Below are positions 17,987-26,700 of a DNA stretch of 64,000 bases, one piece after another. Numbering within the stretch: position 1 is the first letter of the stretch; each line of letters starts with the position of its first letter. A program made the position numbers and the translations under genes. Source of the stretch: Fischerella sp. CENA71. Its GTDB lineage: Bacteria; Cyanobacteriota; Cyanobacteriia; Cyanobacteriales; Nostocaceae. Under the pieces are notes generated by a model. That model searched no databases and was not told where the DNA came from. It worked only from the letters and a program-made list of their open reading frames with translations. Where the stretch lies: assembly GCA_024239075.1 (NCBI GenBank), contig JANBVI010000074.1:124001-188000 (forward strand), in the 5' to 3' direction.

Positions 17987-18922
17987 TTAAATTTGTTTGC
18001 CAATAATATAAATTGCTTTGACCACTTCTAGTGGCTGGCTTTGGGGGATGGCATGACCTGTGTTGGATACAATAATTAGTTGGGAGTGGGAAAGGCGATC
18101 GCGCAATCGGTAAGAATTTTCTTTTGCAGAGACAAAGTTATCTGCATCACCTACAACAATCACAACCGGGATGTTAATTTCGCTGTAGCGTTTTTTCATT
18201 TCGTCTAAGGCTGATTGCAGGTTTTTACTGTCTTCTAGGGAAGCTTGAATTTGAATTGGTCTTGTCCACAATGCTTGTGCTGCTTTTAAATAATTGATGT
18301 TTGAAGATTTTGGTAAAAATGTTTTCTTTAAGTACGTAAATAGAATATACCCTACCAAGACGGGTGGAATAAATTTGAGCAGGGTTTCCAATAATGATGA
18401 CTGGGCAAATTTTGCGAATGGCAAAAGTGAGTGATCAACTTTATAGGCAATCGCAGAAAACAAAACAATACCCGCAACTTCGTCAGGATAACGCAGTGCA
18501 TAGGCAAGAGCGATCGCACTACTTGCAGAATAACCAACTAATATGGGTCTGTCGATCCCAAGTTTTTGCAAGGCGCTACGCAGTAATTGTGCTTGTAGCT
18601 GTGGTGTGACTATATCTGGGCGATCGCTGTAACCATATCCAGGTAGATCAAAAGCGTAAACACTATATTTTTGAGCAATGCGATCAATAGTTTCGGGTGG
18701 ATAATCTTGCAAAAAACCAGGATTACCATGCAATAAAATTACCGCTTGACCCGAACCTTTGCAAATATAGTGTAATCTCACTCCAGCTACTTTTACATAT
18801 TTTCCCTGGGGAGGAAAATATGCTTCCGCTTCTCGAATTGCTTGGTTAGTGTACCACTGGCAAGCGATCGCAACTACTATCAAAGTCCCCAACAGGGGTA
18901 TCATAAGTATGAGCCAGAGCAT
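17987..18922 (-). CDS. Alpha/beta hydrolase, membrane-anchored
   Basis: A 311-residue alpha/beta-fold hydrolase with an N-terminal hydrophobic helix (LILMIPLLGTLIVVAIACQW) that probably anchors it. Visible are the oxyanion region ILLHGNPGF, the nucleophile elbow VGYSASSAIALA (Ser), the acid VVVGDADNFV (Asp) and the catalytic His in VSNTGHAIPQSQP. The sequence resembles the haloalkane dehalogenase / epoxide hydrolase-like group, but the substrate cannot be told. It is divergent from the PAS-receiver gene at 19169 and ends in its own terminator. Confidence 0.85.
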   Translation of the reverse strand: MLWLILMIPLLGTLIVVAIACQWYTNQAIREAEAYFPPQGKYVKVAGVRLHYICKGSGQAVILLHGNPGFLQDYPPETIDRIAQKYSVYAFDLPGYGYSDRPDIVTPQLQAQLLRSALQKLGIDRPILVGYSASSAIALAYALRYPDEVAGIVLFSAIAYKVDHSLLPFAKFAQSSLLETLLKFIPPVLVGYILFTYLKKTFLPKSSNINYLKAAQALWTRPIQIQASLEDSKNLQSALDEMKKRYSEINIPVVIVVGDADNFVSAKENSYRLRDRLSHSQLIIVSNTGHAIPQSQPLEVVKAIYIIGKQI

Positions 18923-19168
18923 TGATTTACCTTTGCAAATTTTCTGCTTTCAGCTACAGTCTACTGCTTCAGAAAAGTATCTGACAGTAATGCAACTACA
19001 GATCAAAAATAAGTAACAATTTTTTTGTATGTCCAAAAAATAGGGGAATGGGGGACAACGGAGTGGGGGAGCGTGAGAAGACAAGGGAAAATAATTTAAC
19101 AAGTCTGTTCCCCATGCTCTATCCTCGTTCCCCATTCCCTTATTTTGTAATCAAGAGGCGGGCTAGTT

Positions 19169-20230
19169 GTGAACGAAGATGAATTTAGTGAGCATATCCA
19201 AATAATCCATCAGCAGATAGAGGCGCTGCACAGATATATTATGTCAAAGCCAACACAGCAGCAACTCTTAACTGAAGCAATAGAGGAACTCGCTGTTTCT
19301 TTCGAGAACCTCCAGTTACTTGAAGAACAAAGGCAGGCTAACTTAGAACTAATGCAGGTGATTCAAGAAGAATTGCTCCAGCAGAACGAGCGTCTGGCAG
19401 TAGAACGTCAGGATTATTATGAACTGTTTAATTTTGCTCCTGATGCCTATTTGCTAACAAATGCTAAAGGAATTATTCTGAAAGCTAACCGTGCGGCGGC
19501 GACATTATTCAACGTATTACAGGACTTTCTCATTGGCAAACCATTAGCAAATTTTGTTCCTGAAGCAGAGCGTTCGGTCTTCCGTACCAAACTTAATCAG
19601 TTGTTAGAGCTAGACGCTGTGCAAGAGTGGGAAATGCCTATGTGTTCCCGTAGCACTCAACTTTTTGACGCAATGCTTATGGTAGCACCGATGCGCGACT
19701 TTTCCGGAACGCTGGTTTCGCTACAGATTAGTATACGTAATATCACTAAGTACAAACAAACAAATTTACAAAAATTGGAATACTCTACAACTCAGCTGCT
19801 GCCAGAGGCAGCAGCTTTAGAGACTCCTCGCTCGCTTGATGGCTTGCGAGTACTGTTTGTAGATGACGAAGCTGATACCCGTGAATTTATCACCCTCGTC
19901 TTAGAGCAACATGGAATTTCAGTGATCGCAGTTGCTTCAGTGGCTGAGGCACTTTCTGAGTTGGAGCGATCGCGCCCCGATGTCATAATCAGTGATATCA
20001 GGATGCCCGATGAAGATGGCTATGCTTTGATTAGGAAAGTTAAAGCACTAGAAGCAGAAAAAGGATGGCAAATTCCTACTGCTGCCTTGACTGCTTATCT
20101 TGCAGAAGATCGAGCAAAGGCAATCAAAGCAGGTTTTCAATCGCACTTGCATAAATTAGCAGAACCAGGAGAGTTAGTAGCAATGGTTACACAACTTGCT
20201 GGACTAAGCAAGAAAAGACACGATGGATAA
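19169..20230 (+). CDS. PAS-domain response regulator without an output domain
   Basis: The 353-residue protein has an N-terminal coiled-coil region (residues 1-85, rich in Glu, Gln and Leu), a PAS domain (about 88-205, YELFNFAPDAYLLTNAKGIILKANRAA) and a C-terminal receiver (about 227-345). The receiver has acidic VDDEAD, the phospho-acceptor in DVIISDIRMPDEDGY and the conserved Thr/Ala region AALTAY. Its final Lys lies in HKLAEP rather than the usual K-P. There is no DNA-binding or enzymatic output. It is the first gene of a rightward signalling run and probably exchanges phosphoryl groups with the kinase that follows. Start is GTG at 19169, preceded by an AAGAGG. Confidence 0.85.
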   Translation: MNEDEFSEHIQIIHQQIEALHRYIMSKPTQQQLLTEAIEELAVSFENLQLLEEQRQANLELMQVIQEELLQQNERLAVERQDYYELFNFAPDAYLLTNAKGIILKANRAAATLFNVLQDFLIGKPLANFVPEAERSVFRTKLNQLLELDAVQEWEMPMCSRSTQLFDAMLMVAPMRDFSGTLVSLQISIRNITKYKQTNLQKLEYSTTQLLPEAAALETPRSLDGLRVLFVDDEADTREFITLVLEQHGISVIAVASVAEALSELERSRPDVIISDIRMPDEDGYALIRKVKALEAEKGWQIPTAALTAYLAEDRAKAIKAGFQSHLHKLAEPGELVAMVTQLAGLSKKRHDG

Positions 20231-20312
20231 TTTAACTAAAAGCAACAAAGACTCTCTCGCTTTAGATGTGTTTACCGAAGGTGGCGAGATGGGTTTGGTC
20301 AGTTTAAGGTAG
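20223..20312 (+). pseudogene. 29-codon remnant of a hybrid-kinase N-terminus
   Basis: The ATG overlaps the preceding stop (ATGGATAA) and the frame ends at TAG 20312. The peptide ends in VFTEGGEMGLVSLR. The next gene begins with the same block (HGGGEMGKLIRSKDW), where EGGEMG-x-L-x-R normally leads straight into DWSKTPLG. It looks like a truncated duplicate 5' end, left by recombination between related kinase genes. Confidence 0.4.
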
Positions 20313-20322
20313 GAGAAATTGT

Positions 20323-23300
20323 ATGAGCGGGAACGAGACAACCGTAACCGCAGAGTGGCTTCATGGCGGTGGTGAAATGGGCAAACTCATTCGTTCTAAG
20401 GACTGGTCAAAGACGCCGCTGGGTTCAATTGAATCTTGGCCACAAAGTTTGCGAACGACGGTCAGCCTCTGTCTTGCCTCTAACTTCCCGATTAACATCA
20501 TTTGGGGACCTGGGCGGGTTCAGATTTATAACGATGGCTATTGGTCCATCTGTGGCGACAAGCACCCTCACGCGATGGGGCAAGACTACAAAGAATGCTG
20601 GCTCTCTGCCTGGGATGCAGTTGGGGAACCCTTTGAGCGTGCCACTACCGGAGAAACTGCCTTCCTAGAAAATCGACGGATGTTCCTCGATCGCAACGGC
20701 TACCTGGAAGAAACCTTCTTGACGTTCTCCCTCAGCCCCATCCGCGATGAAACGGGTGGTGTGGGTGGATTGTTTCACCCGGTTACAGAGATGACCCAGC
20801 AAATCCTGACAGAACGGCGGCTGCAAGTGCTGCGTGACCTGGCGGATCGCACCGTCAATGCTAAAACCATCAAAGAGACTTGTCGCTTGAGTGCCGAAGC
20901 CCTTGCGGCTCATGAACTCGATCTGCCCTTTACGCTGTTCTATCGGTTTGATACGGACAACAAACAGGCAAATTTAATGAGTATGACTGGACTGGAGCTA
21001 GGAAGTGCGGCTTGCCCAATGATTGTAGATTTAGAGGCATCACCAGAAATTTGGACACTTGCGGAAATGGCGCAATCGTCTCCAGCTTTTCAGGGATCAT
21101 CCGGTCAAGCCCGACAGATAGATGAGTTGGAACAACGGTTTGGTGCATTCAAGTGCAGCCCTTACCCAGAAACCCCCAAGTCTGCCATTGCTTTTGCTAT
21201 CACCCTGCCAGGATTAGCGCATCCGTGGGGCGTGTTTGTTGCCGGGGTTAGTCCCCGGCGGGCTTTGGATGAGGCTTACCAAACGTTTTACACGTTGCTT
21301 GGTAAGTCAGTGATAATTGCGATCTCCAATGCTCACACCTATGAAGAAGAATGCAAACGTGCGGAGGCTTTAGCAGAATTAGACCGGGCAAAGACTGCTT
21401 TTTTTAGCAACGTCAGCCACGAATTTCGCACACCTCTAACGTTGCTGATCAATCCACTGGAACAAGTAATCGCCCAGACACAGAATTTACTCGACTCAGA
21501 ACAACGCGAACTACTTGATATTGTCCACCGCAACGGCTTGCGCCTGCTGAAATTGGTCAATACTTTACTTGACTTCTCCCGAATTGAAGCAGGCAGAACA
21601 CAAGCTGTTTATAAACCAACTGATTTAGCTATATTTACAACCGAGCTAGCATCAGTATTTCGTTCGGCGATTGAAACAGCCGGATTGCAATTGATCGTGG
21701 ATTGTCCACCCCTAAGCAACCTCGTGTATGTAGACCGCGAAATGTGGGAGACAATAGTTCTTAACTTAATCTCCAATGCGTTTAAGTTCACATTAGCCGG
21801 AGAGATTGCTGTTTCATTATGCCCAATTGGTGACAAAGTAGAGCTAAAAATACGAGATACAGGCACAGGCATTTCCGTTGAAGAGTTACCGAGAATTTTT
21901 GAGCGTTTTCACCAAGTACGAGGTGTGCAAGCGAGAAGCCATGAAGGGTCGGGCATTGGGCTAGCTTTAGTCCAAGAACTTGTGCGGCTACATGGCGGCA
22001 CTATAAAGGTGGAGAGTGTCTTGGGTAAGGGAACAACATTTACAGTAACTCTGCCCACAGGCTCATTTCACTTGCCAAGCGAGCAAATTAGTACCGAACG
22101 CACACTAGCATCAACTTCAATAGGTACTGCTTCCTACGTCCAAGAAATGTGGGGGTGGCTACCGGAAGAGGACAGGGGGACACGGGGACGCGGGGACGCG
22201 AGAAATCAAGGTGACACGGGGACACGGGGACGCGGGGACACGGGGAATATTTTTGATAATTTCTCCGCGTCACCGCGTCTGGCTGTCTCCGTGTCTTCCT
22301 TTGCCCATATTCTCCTTGTTGATGATAATGCTGATATGCGCGATTATCTTAAGCGTCTGCTCTCGAAACGATGGCAGGTAACAGCTGTTGCTAATGGAGC
22401 AGCTGCACTAAATGCGATCGCCCAGCAATTACCAGATTTGGTACTCACCGATGTGATGATGCCAGAAGTAGACGGTTTTCAATTATTGAGTGCATTACGG
22501 ACTGATCCAAAAACGAAAGGCATACCCATTATCCTGCTGTCGGCTCGTGCAGGAGAAGAAGCGGCAATTGAAGGTTTGCAAGCAGGTGCTGACGACTACC
22601 TGATCAAGCCCTTTTCTGCCCAGGAATTGGTCGCTCGCATAGATTCTCACTTACAAATGGTGCGTCTACGTCAAGAATTATCCTCAAATCGCCTGAAGGA
22701 TGAGTTTTTAGCAACAGTTACACACGAACTTCATGCTCCTTTAGTTGTAATTATTGGCTGGATTCGCTTACTACGTTTAAAGGCGCTGGATGAGGCTACT
22801 GTTTTACGTGCTTTAGATACAATTGAGCGCAATGCGAAGAATCAGGCAAAGCTAATTGAGGATTTGCTGGATATCTCAACTATTCTTTCTGGTAAAGTTG
22901 ACTTGCAACGTCAGCAAATCAAGGTCACGGACATCATTGATCAAGTTATTAATACAAGTTTAAAAAATGCTCAGGCGAAGGGGATTAATATTGTTCAAAG
23001 ACATCTCACCTCACAGCAAAAGAATATTTATGTGTTAGGTGACAACTTGCGCTTGCAGCAAATTGTCAAAGAATTGCTGGACAATGCTATTAAATTTACC
23101 CCTAAGGGGGGAGTTATAGAAGTGCGGCTTGATGTTATCGATTCTCAAGCTAGGCTACAAATCAGAGATACAGGTATGGGAATTAGTGCTGATTTTCTCA
23201 CCCGTGTTTTCGATCGCTTTACTCAGGCGGAGGTTCCCAGCAGACACTCACCAGGGGGTTTGGGGTTGGGACTGGCGATCGCTCGTCAACTTGTAGAATT

Positions 23301-23379
23301 ACAAGGAGGTACAATTGAGGCAGCAAGTGAGGGAGATGGGCGAGGGGCAACGTTTACAGTCAAATTGCCTTTAATTTGA
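20323..23379 (+). CDS. Hybrid sensor histidine kinase with two kinase cores
   Basis: 1018 residues. The order is PAS-like N-terminus (GGEMGKLIRSKDWSKTPLG..., 1-150), a GAF-like region (165-340) and a first HisKA with SHEFRTPLT near 365. A HATPase follows (NLISNAFKFT, DTGTGIS, about 470-595), then a repeat-derived linker (615-648) and a receiver (HILLVDDNADMRDYL at 661; LTDVMMPEVDGF). Last come a second HisKA (THELHAPL near 800) and HATPase (to 1018). The HATPase-REC-HisKA-HATPase layout suggests an internal phosphorelay. No transmembrane helix is visible, so it is cytoplasmic. An AGGAG 7 bases upstream supports the ATG. Confidence 0.9.
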   Translation: MSGNETTVTAEWLHGGGEMGKLIRSKDWSKTPLGSIESWPQSLRTTVSLCLASNFPINIIWGPGRVQIYNDGYWSICGDKHPHAMGQDYKECWLSAWDAVGEPFERATTGETAFLENRRMFLDRNGYLEETFLTFSLSPIRDETGGVGGLFHPVTEMTQQILTERRLQVLRDLADRTVNAKTIKETCRLSAEALAAHELDLPFTLFYRFDTDNKQANLMSMTGLELGSAACPMIVDLEASPEIWTLAEMAQSSPAFQGSSGQARQIDELEQRFGAFKCSPYPETPKSAIAFAITLPGLAHPWGVFVAGVSPRRALDEAYQTFYTLLGKSVIIAISNAHTYEEECKRAEALAELDRAKTAFFSNVSHEFRTPLTLLINPLEQVIAQTQNLLDSEQRELLDIVHRNGLRLLKLVNTLLDFSRIEAGRTQAVYKPTDLAIFTTELASVFRSAIETAGLQLIVDCPPLSNLVYVDREMWETIVLNLISNAFKFTLAGEIAVSLCPIGDKVELKIRDTGTGISVEELPRIFERFHQVRGVQARSHEGSGIGLALVQELVRLHGGTIKVESVLGKGTTFTVTLPTGSFHLPSEQISTERTLASTSIGTASYVQEMWGWLPEEDRGTRGRGDARNQGDTGTRGRGDTGNIFDNFSASPRLAVSVSSFAHILLVDDNADMRDYLKRLLSKRWQVTAVANGAAALNAIAQQLPDLVLTDVMMPEVDGFQLLSALRTDPKTKGIPIILLSARAGEEAAIEGLQAGADDYLIKPFSAQELVARIDSHLQMVRLRQELSSNRLKDEFLATVTHELHAPLVVIIGWIRLLRLKALDEATVLRALDTIERNAKNQAKLIEDLLDISTILSGKVDLQRQQIKVTDIIDQVINTSLKNAQAKGINIVQRHLTSQQKNIYVLGDNLRLQQIVKELLDNAIKFTPKGGVIEVRLDVIDSQARLQIRDTGMGISADFLTRVFDRFTQAEVPSRHSPGGLGLGLAIARQLVELQGGTIEAASEGDGRGATFTVKLPLI
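22165..22263 (+). repeat. Interspersed GC-rich repeat inside kinase linker
   Basis: gggacacggggacgcgg units, then ttttgataatttctccgcgtcacc, i.e. an imperfect inverted element read through in frame (peptide with TRGRGD and GDTGTRGRG units). The same element is expanded in the neighbouring kinase at 26922-27167 and occurs non-coding at 1190-1275. Confidence 0.65.
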
Positions 23380-23527
23380 CAGCGCAATATGGCTAAAGAC
23401 ATTTTTCACGATACTGTTAAGCTTCAGAAGATCCAAACCGCATTCTTTATCTGGCAGTTCTTAAAGACGTATATCAAACTTTTTTGCGCTTCGAGCCAGC
23501 CAAAACTGCAATCAAGCGCTAGGGAGC

Positions 23528-23736
23528 ATCCCAAATGTTTGAGTTTATTTTTAAACGCAGAGGAACGCAAAGGTAAACGCAGAGAGAAGTTTGTAGGCGC
23601 GATTGCGACTTCCCGTAAGGGTGCGGAGGTTTCCTCCGTTAGCGTAGCTCCTCGCGCCAGCGAGGCTCAAAGCTTCGGTGGGATCGCAGAGCGTTAAGCA
23701 CAGCTACTTCGTTTTGTGTTTTGAAAAAATTGGGAT
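23528..23736. mobile_element. MITE-like element, copy 1 (inverted termini atcccaa/ttgggat)
   Basis: A 209-bp segment bounded by atcccaa and ttgggat. It contains a GC-rich palindromic core (cttcccgtaagggtgcggag ... gctcaaagcttcggtgg). An inverted second copy lies at 31476-31647. No transposase is encoded. The 102-codon frame across it (23389-23697) starts outside the element and is not considered a gene. Confidence 0.65.
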
Positions 23737-23780
23737 ATTTACGAATTTTTTGATGCCCAACTGCCGAACCCTTTAGTGCA

Positions 23781-26700
23781 ATGCAACAACCTCAAACAGA
23801 AACAATCACGCTAGAAGATATTGTCATTACCGAGGAATTGTCTCATCGAAATCCTCGTACTGCAAACTTAGTACAAGAAAATCAGGCATTGCACGCGTTG
23901 GCGCGGCAGTTGGTGAATACGCCGGAAACGATGCTTCAGAGCCTAGTTGACATGGCACTAGAATTGTGCGTAGCCGGAAGCACAGGCGTGAGCTTGCTGG
24001 AAACAACGACCGATGGTGAAGAAGTTTTTCGCTGGAATGTATTAGCAGGAGCATTTGAGCAGTACGTTGGCGGCACTACACCCCGCAACTTTAGCCCCTG
24101 TGGTACCTGTCTTGATCGCGGTACTCCTCAGCTTTATTCTCATCCCGAACGTTATTTTACTTATTTACAGGCAGCAAACACTCCCATTGTTGAAGGGTTA
24201 GTGCTACCACTGATTGCGGATAACTATGCCCTCGGCACGATCTGGATTATGTCGCACGATGAGCAATGGCAATTTGACAGTGAAGATGTGCGGGTGATGA
24301 CGAGTTTGGCAGATTTTACTGCTGCTGCACTGCTACTGAATCAGCGCCAAACTCACCAATTGCTGACAGCAAATGTCCGACTAGAAGCTGAGGTTAAAGA
24401 ACGTCAACTTGCCGAAGAATCAGCGCGGGATAATGAGGCATACTTCCGAGCGATCGCTGATTTGATTCCCGATTTGCTCTGGCGTAATGATTTAAATGGC
24501 AAAGCGAACTGGTACAATCAACGCTGGCTAGACTATACTGGGCAAACCCTAGAAGAAGCACAAGGGGATGGCTGGTTAGAAGTGATTCATCCGAGCGATC
24601 GCGCCCAGTCCTCTATCAACTTTCATAATGCTGTCAAGGAGCGCCGTCCCCTGCGACAGGAACACCGCATCAAAGGCACAGATGGCAAATATCGCTGGTT
24701 TTTGGTGCAGGCAGATCCTGTAATTGAGGCGGACGGACACATCATTTGGTTTGGAGCCGCCACTGACATTCATGAACAGCGGACTGCACTTGAACAATTG
24801 CGCTCTTCGGAAAAACTATTGCAGGCGATGATTGAGAATCTGCCAGGTGGTGCGGCGTTTGTTGTTGACCACAATCTGCGCTATTTGCTAGCCGAAGGTG
24901 AAGCACTTCATACCGCAGGATTCAAATCCGCAGATTTAGTTGGCAAAACTATTTTTGAGGCGCTTCCAATGGAATTAGCGGCATCTTACGAGGTGATGTA
25001 TCGCAGAGCGCTTGCTGGTGAAACCTTTGAGCATGAGCATAATGTACATGATCACTGGTACATCTCACGCGGAACGCCGCTGCGTTCTGCAAACGGCGAA
25101 GTGTATGCCGTGCTTGCTGTTTCCTATGATATTACTGATCGCAAGGGTGCTGAAGCAGCCTTGCGTGAATCTGAAGAAAAATATCGATCGCTGTTCACGG
25201 CAATGGATCAAGGCTTCTGCATCATCGAAAAGGTCGAAACCGCTGCTGGTCAACCGAGCGACTTCCGATACCTGACGGTGAACCCGGCATTTGAGCGTCA
25301 CACGGGGATGAACGATGTCGTTGGCAAGACGATCCGCGAGTTCGTACCCGATCTTGAGCAAAGGATAATGGATCTCTACGACAAAGTGGTCCGAACAGGA
25401 CAGCATCAGCAGTTCGAGGATTATGTCTCAGCACTCGACCTGTGGATAGAAGCGGAGCTCTTCCCGGCTCAAACGCCAGGTCAGATTGCCGTCCTGTTCA
25501 GCAATATCTCAGAGCGTAAACGCGCTGAAGAACAATTACGTCGCGCTGCTGAAATGGATGCCTTCCGAGTCAAGCTATCGGATGTATTGCGATCGCTCGC
25601 TGACCCAGTGCAAATTCCGGTAGAAGCGTGTCGTCTGCTGGGCGAGCATTTGAGCGTTGACCGCGCTTACTACGTCGAAGTCAACGAGGCAGAGAGTTAT
25701 GCCCGCGTCAATCACGATTATTTGCGCGGCGACGTGCCTTCCCTCGTCGGCGTTTTTCGGTTAGCGGATTTTGGCTGGACTGTGCCGTTGCTTCAAAGAG
25801 GCGAAACCATTATCGTCACAGATGCTGAAACCACAGACATCATTCCCGCAAATGATCGCGAGGCGATGGCGGCTGTCAGGATTGCCGCGCATATCTCCAT
25901 ACCGCTGATCAAAGCGGGCGCGTTGGTGGGCGCGCTCTGCGTTACCGAATCTGCGCCACGCGAGTGGTCAGAAACAGAAATCGAACTCGTGCGCGAAACC
26001 GCCGAACGCATCTGGGCGGCGATCGAACGCGCTCGTGCCGAAGTAGCCTTGCGTGAATCGGAAATTCAACGGATTCGAGAACAAGCCGCCCGTGAGGAAG
26101 AACGCCAAAGAGTCGAGGCTTTGGCAGAACTTGATCGCGCCAAAACGCTATTTTTCAGCAACGTCAGCCACGAATTCCGCACACCGCTGACACTGTTACT
26201 CGCTCCCCTGCAAGATGCCTTGAGCGATCGCGTCGATCCTCTTTCTCCATCTCAACGGAAACGGCTAGAACTGGTGCATCACAATAGCTTGCGCCTGCTG
26301 AAACTAGTTAATACCCTGCTCGACTTCTCCCGCATTGAAGCTAATCGAATGCAAGCCGTTTACGAACCGATCGATTTGGCAATGTTTACGGTCGAGTTAG
26401 CCTCAGTGTTTCGTTCCGCCATTGAGCGGGCAGGACTACGGCTAATAGTCGATTGTCCACCAATGAGAGAGCCTGTATACATAGACCGGGAAATGTGGGA
26501 GAAAATTGTCCTCAATCTCCTCTCTAATGCCTTCAAGTTCACCTTTGAGGGCGAAATCATCGTCAGGCTGTATCTTAGTGATGACACTCATGTGACGCTA
26601 CAGGTAAAAGATACAGGTACGGGGATTCCATCCGAGGAACTGCCCCATCTGTTTGAGCGATTTTACCACATGCCAAGGACACAGGCGCGGACTCATGAAG

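Noticed and set aside
23389-23697. 102-codon frame after the first hybrid kinase
   Set aside because: Most of it is the MITE-like element 23528-23736; the copy at 31476-31647 does not keep the frame.
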